Of a stretch of 64,000 nt of DNA, positions 17,380-26,923 are shown one piece after another. Every line of letters starts with the position of its first letter. Position 1 is the stretch's first letter. The notes beneath the pieces are model-generated. The model was not told where the DNA came from. It saw nothing but the letters and a program-made list of their open reading frames with translations, and did not search any database. Source of the stretch: Paenibacillus kribbensis. GTDB lineage: Bacteria; Bacillota; Bacilli; Paenibacillales; Paenibacillaceae. Made by a program: the position numbers and the translations under genes. The stretch spans positions 5,331,501 through 5,395,500 of the forward strand of contig NZ_CP020028.1 of the NCBI RefSeq assembly GCF_002240415.1, in the 5' to 3' direction.

Positions 17380-17402
17380 TCCGCGTTAATGCGGTCTTTT
17401 TT
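17380..17402 (+). terminator. Short hairpin with T-run before yesN
   Basis: CCGC, a 6-nt loop, GCGG, then TCTTTTTT, about 30 nt before the response-regulator start. It could be a weak attenuator or the terminator of an upstream RNA. A TATAAT box follows at 17410-17415. Confidence 0.4.
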
Positions 17403-17431
17403 GAATAGGTATAATTACGGAGCGTGCTGCC

Positions 17432-18991
17432 ATGAATAAGCTATGCAACATTTTGATTGTGGATGATGAGATATTGGTACGGCAAGGAATCAAGCACCAT
17501 TTATCGTGGGAAAAGTACGGATTTCGGATTGTAGGCGAAGCCTCCAACGGGAAAGAAGCGCTGGCGCTGATTGAAACCTTGCGCCCTCATATTGTCATCA
17601 CGGATATCGTGATGCCAATCATGGACGGTGAGGAGCTGACGCGTATCGTTAAACAGAACTATCCGGAGATCGAAGTCATTGTGCTCAGCAGCTACGGCGA
17701 GTTTAATTACGTGCGCTCCACCTTTCAGCAAGGGGTTGCTGACTATATTTTAAAGCCCAAGCTGGACACGGATGAGCTGCTGCAAGTCCTTCAGCGGACG
17801 GCTCGCAAAATTCCATCCATTCAATATCAGGCAGATGCCGGAGATAATCCAATTACGATGGATCATGTGATCGAAAAGCTCATTTCCGGCTATAGCATAG
17901 ACTATGACACTGAACTGCTGAAGCAGACATTTCCATATACGCGTTTTGCGCTTATAGGTATGGAGCAAGCCGCACAGCAGGGTACAGGCCGCTCCTACTC
18001 TGCCTCAGACCTATTTTCCAGGCTTACGGATCGGGTGGCAGCTGCCTGTGAACAAATCGTACTCCGACTATTGCCGTCCGATGCCCATGCGGCTGTAGTT
18101 TTAGCCAATCTTGATCCGCGGGAGGCAGACTCCTGGATGGCCGCGGTCAGAGAGGTGGCTCAGGAGACGAAGCAAGCCGATCCACAGATAGGCTGGGCGG
18201 TCAGCCACTTGTTTGATGACTTTAATCGAATAAGTGAGGTCTATCAGGATGAATTGCCGAAGCTGCTCAGCTATCGCTTTTATTTCCCGGAAACAGCGCT
18301 GCTGATGGAAGATGAGCTCCCACAACCTGTTCAAGTGAACAGCTCGTTTAACTTGAAGCAATTCACAGAGGAGATGAAACGCGAGCATTTTGATGCAGCT
18401 TTTCAGGACTTGAGATCCTATGTAGCAGCCATGTCACGCAACTATAACTCTACTGCTTTTGAATTTAAATCGCTTCTCGGGAATATTGTGTTCAACATTA
18501 CCATTTTACTTGGGAATCAGGGATATGATATGAAAGAGCTGGATGCAGCAAAATATTCCTATTTCAAAACGATTAATGACGCGCCTCACGTACATGAAGC
18601 TGTGCGATTGCTGGAGACCTTTTTAGAGGAAGCAAACAGGCAAATCATGGCTAAAACGCAGCAAGGCGGCAGCGCAAGCATGAAAAAACTGCTGGAATAT
18701 ATTGAGGAGCACCATGCTGAAACACTCAATTTGACGACACTTGGACAATATTTTCATTTTAACCCTTCCTATTTGTCCAGCTATTTTACAACCCATCATA
18801 CAGAGGGTTTCAGTGAGTATCTGAACAAAATTCGCGTGGAGAAGGCCGCTGAACTGCTGCGGTCGGGTATCATGCCCATTTCCGATATTAGCAGCACTGT
18901 CGGCTATTCAGACCCTAGCTATTTTACCAAAGTGTTCAAAAAGGTGACGGGGTACTCACCCAGTCAATACCGCCGGGAACATCTCCATTAG
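17432..18991 (+). CDS. yesN: YesN-type AraC-family response regulator
   Basis: A 519-aa response regulator with an N-terminal receiver (phospho-acceptor D58 in ITDIVMP, LKPK switch Lys), a long middle linker, and a C-terminal AraC double helix-turn-helix (about 420-519, ending YFTKVFKKVTGYSPSQYRR). ATG 17432 follows ACGGAG. It is 38 bp upstream of its cognate kinase. YesM/YesN pairs in Firmicutes commonly activate nearby polysaccharide or sugar-ABC genes; the ABC/LacZ operon at 30-36 kb is a possible target, but this is inference. Confidence 0.93.
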   Translation: MNKLCNILIVDDEILVRQGIKHHLSWEKYGFRIVGEASNGKEALALIETLRPHIVITDIVMPIMDGEELTRIVKQNYPEIEVIVLSSYGEFNYVRSTFQQGVADYILKPKLDTDELLQVLQRTARKIPSIQYQADAGDNPITMDHVIEKLISGYSIDYDTELLKQTFPYTRFALIGMEQAAQQGTGRSYSASDLFSRLTDRVAAACEQIVLRLLPSDAHAAVVLANLDPREADSWMAAVREVAQETKQADPQIGWAVSHLFDDFNRISEVYQDELPKLLSYRFYFPETALLMEDELPQPVQVNSSFNLKQFTEEMKREHFDAAFQDLRSYVAAMSRNYNSTAFEFKSLLGNIVFNITILLGNQGYDMKELDAAKYSYFKTINDAPHVHEAVRLLETFLEEANRQIMAKTQQGGSASMKKLLEYIEEHHAETLNLTTLGQYFHFNPSYLSSYFTTHHTEGFSEYLNKIRVEKAAELLRSGIMPISDISSTVGYSDPSYFTKVFKKVTGYSPSQYRREHLH

Positions 18992-19029
18992 AGAGCAAGC
19001 GCATATCTGCGGCAGAAAAGAGATTGAAT

Positions 19030-20844
19030 ATGAAAAGGTATCTTCATAAATTCAAATATCAGGGCCTGTTCTTCAAAATATTTATCGTTATGGTGGTCAG
19101 CATCACTGCGGTGTCGTTGCTGACCTCTTTGGTGACGATTCGCATGTCTGAACGACTCTTTGCCGAGACATTCAGTATTACGAATGCCAAGGTACTCAGC
19201 CAGATTCAGTCCAGCTTCGAGTCCTTCAATGACTCAATTGTGAATGCCGTAACCCATGCCTCGGAAAACGGGACGGTCAAAAACTACCTGACTGGTAGCC
19301 AATCCGACTCCATTAACTCGGCACGCATCTACTTCGGTATGGCACAGCAGATGAAGCAGATTAAATCCAATGTCGACGCCTATGACGTCGGTGTCGCTGT
19401 AACGGGCATGAATGGCCGAAGCTTCTATTCTGACTCGTCCTATTGGCCGGTAACTGCGGAGGAGCTTAAGAACAGTGTCATTACAGCCCGAAGTGCGGCA
19501 CAGCCGACACGGCTTATGTATCAGTTGGATACTGATTTATTTCGTCGACAGATAAATAATACCGGACAGAAACCGACACCTTATATTATCGCCTCGAAAG
19601 CATTTATGGAGCGCACCAGCGGTACTTTATATGGCATGATCTACATTGCCATTCGCGAGCCGGAATTTCGCCGCTTCTATAACAACTTTACAAGCAACGG
19701 CAATGATGTTCTTATTTTGGACAAGTCAGGGCTCATCGTGTCGAGCAACCGTCAGGACTTGATCGGACAACACTCCCGTGAGCTGCTGGGCTACGCGAAG
19801 AAAATCAATGAGCAAGGGCTAAATTACGTGAATGCGAACGTGATGAGCAAGGAAAGTATTGTTCTTTCCAACTATATTCCTTCGTATGATTTTTATCTGG
19901 TTAACATGATCGACAGACAAATCGCGATTGGACAGATCATTGACGTCAAATCCGTTGTATTCATCTGCATTGTCATCGTGCTGATTGCTTTGCTGATTGT
20001 TTTTCTGATTTCCCGTCGCCTGATTCGTTCACTGACACGACTGGTCAAGCAAATGTCGACGGTCCGCGAGAAAAATTTTGACAACTATATCCCGGTAACG
20101 GGCAGCTATGAGGTCAGACAACTGAGTCATGCCTATAATTACATGCTGGATGAGCTGAATGACTATATTCGCAAGCTGCTGGAGACGCAAAAAGAACAAC
20201 GAAACGCAGAGCTTGCTGCCCTACAACGACAAATCAATCCTCATTTTCTGTACAATACACTGGCTTCGATCAAAATGCTGGTGCTCAAAGGAAACAAGGA
20301 GACCGCCGCCGAGACCATCAACGCGCTTATTTCCCTGCTGCAAAATACGATCAGCAACGTGAGTGAGACCATCACGATCGAGCAGGAAATGGCCAACATG
20401 CAAAACTACGTGTTCATTAACCATGTGCGCTATGGACAGCGGGTACAGGTAAATTATTTTATATCGCCGGATTGTCTGGAGTACCATGTGCCCAAGCTGA
20501 TTATTCAGCCTTTTATCGAAAATTCTTTTTTCCATGCATTTAATGAGAAAAATGCAGGGCACATCTATATATTGGTGTCCAAAACGGAGGATACATTGAT
20601 CTGCGAGGTGGTCGACGATGGAGACGGTATGGATTTGGACGGGCATGCGGCCAAGGATGGACTGCCCAATCCCAAGAGCAAGCGCCAACTGTTCACTGGC
20701 ATCGGCATCCAGAATGTACACAATCGCATCACCCTTCTCTATGGAGAAGAGTATGGCGTGACCATCTCCAGCAAAAAAGGCGAGGGCACCAAAGTGAAAT
20801 TGACACTGCCACTGATCGTAAAACCCGCCCCTCCTATCTCATAA
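19030..20844 (+). CDS. yesM: YesM-type sensor histidine kinase
   Basis: A 604-aa membrane sensor with TM1 at about residues 15-38, an extracytoplasmic Cache-like ligand domain, TM2 near 300-325, HAMP, then a His_kinase domain with QINPHFLYN (H405) and a C-terminal HATPase with DDGDGMD and GIGIQNVHNR. An in-frame TTG lies 6 bp upstream, but ATG 19030 is preferred. It forms an operon with the YesN-type regulator. The ligand is unknown, probably an oligosaccharide or a substrate-bound lipoprotein. Confidence 0.93.
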   Translation: MKRYLHKFKYQGLFFKIFIVMVVSITAVSLLTSLVTIRMSERLFAETFSITNAKVLSQIQSSFESFNDSIVNAVTHASENGTVKNYLTGSQSDSINSARIYFGMAQQMKQIKSNVDAYDVGVAVTGMNGRSFYSDSSYWPVTAEELKNSVITARSAAQPTRLMYQLDTDLFRRQINNTGQKPTPYIIASKAFMERTSGTLYGMIYIAIREPEFRRFYNNFTSNGNDVLILDKSGLIVSSNRQDLIGQHSRELLGYAKKINEQGLNYVNANVMSKESIVLSNYIPSYDFYLVNMIDRQIAIGQIIDVKSVVFICIVIVLIALLIVFLISRRLIRSLTRLVKQMSTVREKNFDNYIPVTGSYEVRQLSHAYNYMLDELNDYIRKLLETQKEQRNAELAALQRQINPHFLYNTLASIKMLVLKGNKETAAETINALISLLQNTISNVSETITIEQEMANMQNYVFINHVRYGQRVQVNYFISPDCLEYHVPKLIIQPFIENSFFHAFNEKNAGHIYILVSKTEDTLICEVVDDGDGMDLDGHAAKDGLPNPKSKRQLFTGIGIQNVHNRITLLYGEEYGVTISSKKGEGTKVKLTLPLIVKPAPPIS

Positions 20845-20878
20845 AAAAGGGTATTCGGATTTTATGGTGGAGAAGGAC

Positions 20879-21082
20879 TTATAGCTGGCCCTTCTCCAAT
20901 TTCTCGATCAAGGTGGAAAAATGCTTTTTAAGTCCCTCTGTAAAGAGTATTTTGGCTCGTAGGGCTTCAAAAGAGTATCCCCTGCCTAAACGATTAATGA
21001 CTCGAATGCCGTCTCAGATCTGTTCCCTGCTATCGTGTTTGTAGAGGTTGGCTATAAGAATATCCATAAGAATTTCTTCTAT
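20879..21082 (-). pseudogene. Decayed gene fragment
   Basis: A minus-strand frame with a single in-frame TGA reads IEEILMDILIANLYKHDSRE and then DGIRVINRLGRGYSFEALRA, ending LIEKLEKGQL with TAA. The helical, coding-like composition points to the C-terminal remnant of a lost protein. The parent family was not recognised. It directly follows the 3' end of the MFS gene. Confidence 0.4.
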
Positions 21083-21086
21083 GCAT

Positions 21087-22268
21087 TTATGATGTAAACT
21101 CCTTCTTTGTTTTCGCATGACTGGTCAAAATACCGCTGAATATGAAAGATAATAACGAACCGGCAAAGCATATAGCCGCAAACATGCCTACGGCGGAAAA
21201 ACCGTTAAAAGTCGCGTAAATCAGGCCTGCGATCCAAGAGCCGAGCGTTGTCGCAGCGTACATGATTGAATTGGCCAAGCTAGAGATCGTGCCGCGGATG
21301 GTCGGATTTAGTGAATTCAGCATTCCCAATATTAGGGGAAAAGCGATCCCCATGTTAACGAATATGAAAAAGTAAACACTTTCGAAAGCCGCAACCGATG
21401 GCAAGTGAGGCAAAATAATAAAACATGCGATAGAGACAAGAAAGCCCACAACCAGCGTATTGAAACGGTTTAACGTTTTGATCACATAGGCACCGCCGAA
21501 GCTCCCGACTATATTCCCGAGACCAAGAAAAAACATCACGTACCCCGCTTGATCAATTGAGAGGTGAAAGCGATCCGTCACCCATTTTCCAATGAAGGAA
21601 AAGGCAGCAAAGAATCCACATTGAAATAAGAAATGAGCGAGGAAAGCCTTTCTCGCCATTCGGCTATTCAATAGTGGGATGTATCTACTGAAAATCGGAG
21701 TCTTGGTTTTTTGGCCTTGATTCGGTTTCATTTCGGGCAAAGCATAGAAGATGAATACCGCTACCAGTAATGCACATGCACCAATTGTAAAAAAAGGATA
21801 ATACCAATGGGTTGAGGCAAGCAGACTTCCAATAGGGATGCCGAACGCTTGGGAAGCAGCCAAGCCTGCCATGACGATTCCTGATACTTTGGCGATTTTT
21901 GACGTTGGAAACAGAGCAGGGATCGAGGCCCAGACTTGAGGCGCCGTAAATGCTGCGCTGACTCCGGCTAAAAAACGGAAGAAGAACATCGACCAAAAAC
22001 CTGTGGCAAAGCCGCATAACATGGTTGAAACCGAGAAGCAGACCATGCCGGAAAGCATTACTTTTTTGCGATCCCATCCATCGGAAAGCGGTCCAGCAAT
22101 CAGTGCAAAAATGGCATAACCTAAAGCATAAGACCCCACCATCCAACCGGAATATTCGGTCGGGATATGAAACAAGTTCTGAAGAGTGGGGATGAGCGGA
22201 GAAATCAAAAACGTATCTGTACCAATAACAAACATGATGAGGAAAAATAAAGCAGTTAATTGGATCAT
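21087..22268 (-). CDS. MFS transporter (DHA1-like efflux)
   Basis: A 393-aa, 12-span major facilitator with GPLSDGWDRKKVML in loop 2-3 (motif A), probably a drug or metabolite exporter. AAAGGG 8 nt upstream favours ATG 22268 over GTG 22277. A broken ArsR regulator lies 40 bp upstream on the same strand, so it has probably lost its dedicated repressor. The substrate is unknown. Confidence 0.85.
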   Translation of the reverse strand: MIQLTALFFLIMFVIGTDTFLISPLIPTLQNLFHIPTEYSGWMVGSYALGYAIFALIAGPLSDGWDRKKVMLSGMVCFSVSTMLCGFATGFWSMFFFRFLAGVSAAFTAPQVWASIPALFPTSKIAKVSGIVMAGLAASQAFGIPIGSLLASTHWYYPFFTIGACALLVAVFIFYALPEMKPNQGQKTKTPIFSRYIPLLNSRMARKAFLAHFLFQCGFFAAFSFIGKWVTDRFHLSIDQAGYVMFFLGLGNIVGSFGGAYVIKTLNRFNTLVVGFLVSIACFIILPHLPSVAAFESVYFFIFVNMGIAFPLILGMLNSLNPTIRGTISSLANSIMYAATTLGSWIAGLIYATFNGFSAVGMFAAICFAGSLLSFIFSGILTSHAKTKKEFTS

Positions 22269-22306
22269 TCTATTCACCCTTTGCAGTTAGTTCTATAGTT
22301 CAAATA

Positions 22307-22513
22307 TTATTGAAATAATGAAAAAAAAAAAGAATTTCTTTCTACAACGTATCCAGAAATCCGGGTAAGTAAGTTTGAAATGCCTCCAAATCGATGCTCA
22401 TATACTTCGCTTGAGCTTCTTTTCGTACCTTGATCAATTTCGCCTCCTTTAAAGGCTAACGCCTTAAATATTTTGACTCTGAGCTCATCATTTATTATTT
22501 TTTGAGTAGTCAT
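22307..22513 (-). pseudogene. ArsR-family repressor with 119-bp internal deletion
   Basis: Start MTTQKIINDELRVKIFKALA is identical to the intact ArsR gene at 29440-29730. A 119-bp deletion (equivalent to 29553-29671) then removes the winged helix-turn-helix and shifts the frame, so the rest is nonsense. Promoter and 3' sequences match the intact copy, so this is a recent duplicate that was inactivated. Confidence 0.92.
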
Positions 22514-22577
22514 AAAACCATTGTACTAAGATATCGCTACAAATCAAGTCTTTAGAAAAATACCACTATAAAATCCG
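22327..22577 (-). repeat. Left copy of ArsR-locus direct repeat
   Basis: It matches 29425-29794 almost base for base except for the 119-bp deletion. Both are in the same orientation, bracketing about 7 kb of efflux and regulator genes. Confidence 0.9.
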
Positions 22578-22596
22578 CCTGATTGAAACAAACGAT

Positions 22597-23178
22597 CTAC
22601 TCCAGCAAGGCGATAATGGTTGCTGCAGCGTTGTCCGCAAATGTTCGATCGGGGCGGGATTTCATCAACACGGTAAGCCCGATCATTGAAACGACGAATG
22701 TCTGGGCGAGTGCTTTGGCATTCACATGATCCCCGAGTTCACCGGATCGTATCCCCCGTTCAATGGTCTCCTGAAAAGTCGCTACCAAATACAACTGGTG
22801 CTCTCTTGTCAGCACTTCAAATTTGGCATCATGTGGCGCTAATTCGACCATGACATTCAGGCAAAAACATCCCCGATTTGGCACTTCTCCGTACGCTTCT
22901 GCCACAATGCCCTCAAAGAAAGCACGCAGCGCTTCTTTAACGGACGGTACGCTCTGTAGCCGTGCGCGCACATAAGAAGCATGAAATTGATTGTATTTGC
23001 GAAGCGCGGCTTCAAAAAGCTCTTTCTTATCTCCGAATGCGGCGTAGAGACTAGGCCGTTGAATGCCCATTTTTGCCGTTAAATCGCTTAATGAGGTCGC
23101 TTCGTAGCCCTTTTCCCAAAACAGTTCCATCGCGGAATGTAGTGCTTGCTCTTCATTAAACTCCCGAGGGCGAACCAT
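22597..23178 (-). CDS. TetR/AcrR-family repressor
   Basis: A 193-aa protein with an N-terminal TetR helix-turn-helix (ATSLSDLTAKMGIQRPSLYA) and a C-terminal ligand domain (TetR_C_16-like, with CFCLNVMVEL). It is divergent from the MFS gene at 23396, with an inverted repeat (23303-23351) between them, the classic layout of a repressor controlling its efflux pump and itself. Confidence 0.9.
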   Translation of the reverse strand: MVRPREFNEEQALHSAMELFWEKGYEATSLSDLTAKMGIQRPSLYAAFGDKKELFEAALRKYNQFHASYVRARLQSVPSVKEALRAFFEGIVAEAYGEVPNRGCFCLNVMVELAPHDAKFEVLTREHQLYLVATFQETIERGIRSGELGDHVNAKALAQTFVVSMIGLTVLMKSRPDRTFADNAAATIIALLE

Positions 23179-23264
23179 AAGCTATCCCCTCCCTTTTTAT
23201 ATCGTTCAGTATATTAAAATCATATCTAACGGTGAAGGAATAGTCAAATATTTTCAATTTATCC

Positions 23265-23293
23265 TTGACAAATTGCGAATAAATAATATATAT
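23265..23293 (+). promoter_or_regulatory. Promoter for the MFS efflux gene
   Basis: A perfect TTGACA (23265-23270) with a TATATA/TATATT -10 region 16-18 bp downstream. The operator follows immediately. Confidence 0.65.
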
Positions 23294-23302
23294 TTCACTT
23301 CG

Positions 23303-23351
23303 TTCAGTTATATACCGATCGATATAATATACTTTTCGGTATGTAACTGAA
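23303..23351. promoter_or_regulatory. TetR operator inverted repeat
   Basis: TTCAGTTATATACCGA (23303-23318) and TCGGTATGTAACTGAA (23336-23351) are complementary at 15 of 16 positions, separated by 17 bp that include TATAAT. Placed between the divergent TetR and MFS genes. Confidence 0.78.
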
Positions 23352-23395
23352 TAAGGTTAACCCCGGTCAATCCAATCAGAAAGGTGTGAAGGGAT

Positions 23396-24667
23396 ATGAA
23401 CAACCTTCAAGACATAATGGAGGGAGGTGCGGGAGAAAACTGGAGTACCGGGAAGGCTTCCTCGAGTAAACCCGATGCTCGTGCTTCCACGTCCCATTCA
23501 TCGCTGTCGCGTGTGCTCTCGTTGTTGTTTGCTGTCGCTTGTGGGCTTGCTGTAGCGAACGTTTATTATGCACAGCCACTGCTTGACGCGATGGCAGTCG
23601 AGTTCGGCATCCGTGAGTCAACTGTCGGGGTTGTTGTCACCATCACCCAGATCGGGTATGCACTTGGCCTTCTATTGCTGGTCCCCCTTGGCGATTTGCT
23701 GAACCGCCGACGGTTGGTCGTCGGTCAGTCAGCATTGTCCGTTGCGGCGCTCGCCGCTGTCGGTTTCTCTCCAAACAGCACGCTGCTCTTTATCAGCAGC
23801 GCTTTGGTTGGGTTACTCGCGGTGGTCACGCAGGTGCTGGTTGCATTCTCGGCCGTATTGGCAGCGCCGGCTGAACGCGGCCGTGTAGTAGGGACGGTAA
23901 CTAGCGGCATTGTCATCGGTATTTTGCTGGCGCGGACCATCGCGGGGTTCATGGCCGATCTCGCGGGCTGGAGGGCGATCTATTTCCTCTCAGCAGCGTT
24001 GACGCTGCTCATCACTGTTATGTTGTTTCGTGTGCTACCGCCGCACGACAAGGTGAAGGAAACGATCGCTTATCCGCAATTGCTGCGTTCGGTTTTTATG
24101 TTGTTTGTGGAGGAGCCAATCTTGCGCATTCGCGCTTTGATCGCCTTTCTGATTTTTACCTCGACTTCGGTCTTGTGGACGCCGATGGTGTTTCCACTCA
24201 GCCAACCGCCTTTTTCACTCTCCCATACGGAGATCGGTCTGATTGGTCTAGCTGGCGCCGCCGGAGCGTTGGGTGCGGCCCGGGCAGGGCAGATGGCAGA
24301 TCGCGGCTGGAGTCAGAAGGTTACCGGCATCGGGCTGCTCATCATGTCCCTATCTTGGCTGCCAATTGGGTTTACTATTCATTCCCTGTGGGCTTTGATT
24401 GCTGGCGTAATCGTCTTCGATCTTGGGTTACAGGCCGTACATGTCACGAATCAAAGCATGATTTACAGTGTGCGCCCCGAGGCTCATAGCCGGCTTACGG
24501 CCGGATATATGATTTTCTATTCCCTCGGCAGCGCTGTCGGCTCGTTCATCTCGACGTTCGTTTATGCGTGGGCTGGTTGGACTGGTGTATGCCTATTAGG
24601 CTCGGCCATCAGCTTACTGGCACTATTATTCTGGACGTTTACCCGTCATCTGACGCCCACCGCTTAG
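23396..24667 (+). CDS. MFS efflux transporter
   Basis: A 423-aa 12-span permease with an N-terminal extension of about 45 polar residues, then VANVYYAQPLLDAMAVEFGI and GDLLNRRRLVVG (motif A variant). Resembles YgaY/arabinose-efflux-like DHA1 members. Regulated by the divergent TetR via the operator at 23303-23351. Base composition is more GC-rich than the neighbouring small genes, consistent with acquisition. Confidence 0.88.
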   Translation: MNNLQDIMEGGAGENWSTGKASSSKPDARASTSHSSLSRVLSLLFAVACGLAVANVYYAQPLLDAMAVEFGIRESTVGVVVTITQIGYALGLLLLVPLGDLLNRRRLVVGQSALSVAALAAVGFSPNSTLLFISSALVGLLAVVTQVLVAFSAVLAAPAERGRVVGTVTSGIVIGILLARTIAGFMADLAGWRAIYFLSAALTLLITVMLFRVLPPHDKVKETIAYPQLLRSVFMLFVEEPILRIRALIAFLIFTSTSVLWTPMVFPLSQPPFSLSHTEIGLIGLAGAAGALGAARAGQMADRGWSQKVTGIGLLIMSLSWLPIGFTIHSLWALIAGVIVFDLGLQAVHVTNQSMIYSVRPEAHSRLTAGYMIFYSLGSAVGSFISTFVYAWAGWTGVCLLGSAISLLALLFWTFTRHLTPTA

Positions 24668-24796
24668 ACATCTAATGGCGAACTGGCACATGCCACTGAC
24701 CGCCATCATGCTGCTCGTCAATTGACCGAAGGAAGATTTTTTACTGTTTTATCCAGCCAGATTTTCTGAGTCAATTCTAAGGAGGGAACATTTCTC

Positions 24797-25738
24797 ATGC
24801 TGTATCCTTATAACCTCAACCGCGATCCGCATTCGGATTGCGATAGTACCTACCCATTCACACCGCACTTCACTGACGCTCCCGGGTTTGCCATGCACTT
24901 TGTTGACGAAGGTTCACGCGGAGGTGAGACCGTGCTTTGTCTTCATGGCGAGCCAACCTGGGGCTATCTGTTTCGGCACCTCGTTCCGGTCCTGAGCTCG
25001 GATTGCCGTGTCATTGTCCCTGATCATATGGGGTTCGGTAAAAGTGCGACTCCTCAGGACCGTAGCTACTGGCTGCAAGATCATATCGACAATCTTGAAC
25101 GGTTTGTGCTTGCGCTCGACCTGCGGGATATCACGCTGATTATGCACGATTTTGGCGGGCCAGTGGGGATGGGACTCGCCGCCCGACATCCGGATCGCAT
25201 CCGCAGACTGATCTCGACCAATGGGCCGACACCATTCGGCCAGTCCAGCCTCGGAGACAGGTTGACCGCCAATGTCGGCGTCTCGCCCTGGTTCCAATGG
25301 GTTGTTCAGGCGGAGAAGGATGGAAGTCTCGAGGCCGTGTTGGGCCAACTCGGTTTTAATATTCTCAGCACGCTCAAACTGAACGGTTTCGAGAACCATG
25401 CCCTGATTACCGACACCTGGCTGGCCGCTTACGGCTCGCGCTTCGCCGATCCGTCCGATTGTCTCGGCGCAATCGGCTGGGCGAAAGGGTATGCTACAGG
25501 CGCGCATCAGTTTGAAGTACCTAATGCTGAAGTCGTTCGCATGATTCGCACGAAGCCGGCAATGGCCATTTGGGGAGAGTCTGACCGCACGCTACATGCT
25601 GAACATTTTCTGCCGCTGTTCACGGAGTTGTTCCCTGACGCCCCCGTTCATCGGCTTACAGGCGTGGGTCATTATTGTCTGGAAGACGCACCTGATGAAA
25701 TTGGACGTCTCGTTGCAGACTTCATCCACCGGAACTGA
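24797..25738 (+). CDS. Haloalkane-dehalogenase-like alpha/beta hydrolase
   Basis: A 313-aa alpha/beta hydrolase with oxyanion motif HGEPTWGYL, Asp nucleophile in MHDFGGPVG, acid in IWGESDRTL and His in GVGHYCLED: an Asp-nucleophile set as in haloalkane dehalogenases. AAGGAGGG precedes ATG 24797. It lies downstream of the efflux gene and is possibly co-transcribed. An epoxide-hydrolase-like or other dehalogenase activity cannot be excluded. Confidence 0.88.
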   Translation: MLYPYNLNRDPHSDCDSTYPFTPHFTDAPGFAMHFVDEGSRGGETVLCLHGEPTWGYLFRHLVPVLSSDCRVIVPDHMGFGKSATPQDRSYWLQDHIDNLERFVLALDLRDITLIMHDFGGPVGMGLAARHPDRIRRLISTNGPTPFGQSSLGDRLTANVGVSPWFQWVVQAEKDGSLEAVLGQLGFNILSTLKLNGFENHALITDTWLAAYGSRFADPSDCLGAIGWAKGYATGAHQFEVPNAEVVRMIRTKPAMAIWGESDRTLHAEHFLPLFTELFPDAPVHRLTGVGHYCLEDAPDEIGRLVADFIHRN

Positions 25739-25779
25739 AACGCGGTCTCGAAGGAAACAAATCTCCAAGGAGGATTCCC

Positions 25780-25888
25780 ATGACTTATAATCGTACGACA
25801 GAGATGGACGGCCTGAGCATTTTCTATCTCGGCCTCAACTATGCACTTTATATGTAAGATTTTGGCGGACCGGTCGGCCCTAGAGCCA
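25780..25888 (+). pseudogene. Internally deleted second alpha/beta hydrolase
   Basis: After AAGGAGGATTCCC an ATG begins MTYNRTTEMDGLSIFYLGLN and stops at 25857. Immediately beyond, a frame reads DFGGPVGP, the nucleophile elbow of this family. A gene start and a piece of its middle are thus joined by a large deletion. Confidence 0.6.
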
Positions 25889-25925
25889 GCTGTACCAGCT
25901 GCACATTGATGTGCGGCTTTTTTTC
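25883..25925 (+). terminator. Terminator after the hydrolase relic
   Basis: GCACAT/ATGTGC stem with flanking AGC/GCT pairs, followed by T7. Confidence 0.55.
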
Positions 25926-26002
25926 TGTTCGGAAATCCGCTCAGTCGATGGACAAGATAACGGCGGTGGAACTGTTCTAAATTTTCTTTTTTCGCCGTCT
26001 GC

Positions 26003-26033
26003 TTGACTCTCCCCTTAACGGGAAAGTTATACT
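26003..26033 (+). promoter_or_regulatory. MerR-type promoter with 19-bp spacer
   Basis: TTGACT (26003-26008) and TATACT (26028-26033) are separated by 19 bp containing an imperfect dyad CTCCCCTTAACGGGAAAG. Over-long spacers with a central dyad are diagnostic of MerR-activated promoters; the merR gene begins 50 bp downstream. Confidence 0.85.
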
Positions 26034-26082
26034 TCGGAAGAAGTGAGCAGAAGCGCAATATTGGATATTAAGGGGTGCATTT

Positions 26083-26898
26083 ATGTTCAAAATCAGCGAG
26101 TTTTCGAAGATAAGCCAAGTGTCTGTCAAGACGCTTCGGTACTACGACCAGCTGAATTTGCTCAAGCCGGCCCATACCGATCCTTACTCTGGATACCGAT
26201 ACTACACTGCCGATCAGTTATTTCAGCTTCACCGCATTTTGGCCTACAAAGAACTGGGGTTCTCGTTGGAGCAAATTCGCCGGATGATCGACGAGCAAAT
26301 TCCGCTTGAGCAAATCAGAGGGATGTTCCGGATCAAGCAGCACGAGATTCAGTCCATTGTGGACAAAGAGCAGGTCAAGTTGGTTCGCATTCAAGAACGG
26401 CTAGACGCCATCGAGCATGAGGGAAAACAGGGGGGGACGCATGATGTCGTGCTGAAAGAAGTGGAACCGCAATTGGTGGTGTCTTATCGGCAAAGAACTT
26501 GTTTTCGACAAATTCCGGAGATGTTTCGGCAACTGGACGATTATTTGGGCAATGCCGGTCGAACGTCCTTGTCGCAGACCATTTTGTGGCATGGCTCTGA
26601 GGAAAGCGATGAAGATATGGACATTGAAGCAGCTCGGCTGCTAGCCGACAAAATGCCAAGCCGGCCGCCCTTTGCAGTCCAACGGTTGCCGGGCATTCCG
26701 CTAATGGCCACGCTGATCCATCATTGCCGGACGACGAGCCGCTGCACTGCAAGCACGGAACTGGCGCTGTGGATTGAGCGAAATGGTTATGGAATGATCG
26801 AAAACGAACCGCGGCGCGAAATTTGCATCCCTCATGAACAGACAGGCGATCCTGAAGCTTATGTCGCGGAGGTGCAGATTGCCGTCGAGAGAGCTTAG
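26083..26898 (+). CDS. MerR-family regulator (BltR/BmrR-like)
   Basis: A 271-aa protein with an N-terminal winged helix-turn-helix (ISEFSKISQVSVKTLRYYDQ), a coiled dimerisation helix near 80-120 and a C-terminal GyrI-like effector domain. It probably senses a lipophilic drug and activates its own 19-bp-spacer promoter and the efflux genes downstream. The 26924 gene follows within 26 bp. Confidence 0.9.
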   Translation: MFKISEFSKISQVSVKTLRYYDQLNLLKPAHTDPYSGYRYYTADQLFQLHRILAYKELGFSLEQIRRMIDEQIPLEQIRGMFRIKQHEIQSIVDKEQVKLVRIQERLDAIEHEGKQGGTHDVVLKEVEPQLVVSYRQRTCFRQIPEMFRQLDDYLGNAGRTSLSQTILWHGSEESDEDMDIEAARLLADKMPSRPPFAVQRLPGIPLMATLIHHCRTTSRCTASTELALWIERNGYGMIENEPRREICIPHEQTGDPEAYVAEVQIAVERA

Positions 26899-26923
26899 TT
26901 TAGGCGTAGGAGGGGGAGAGAGA

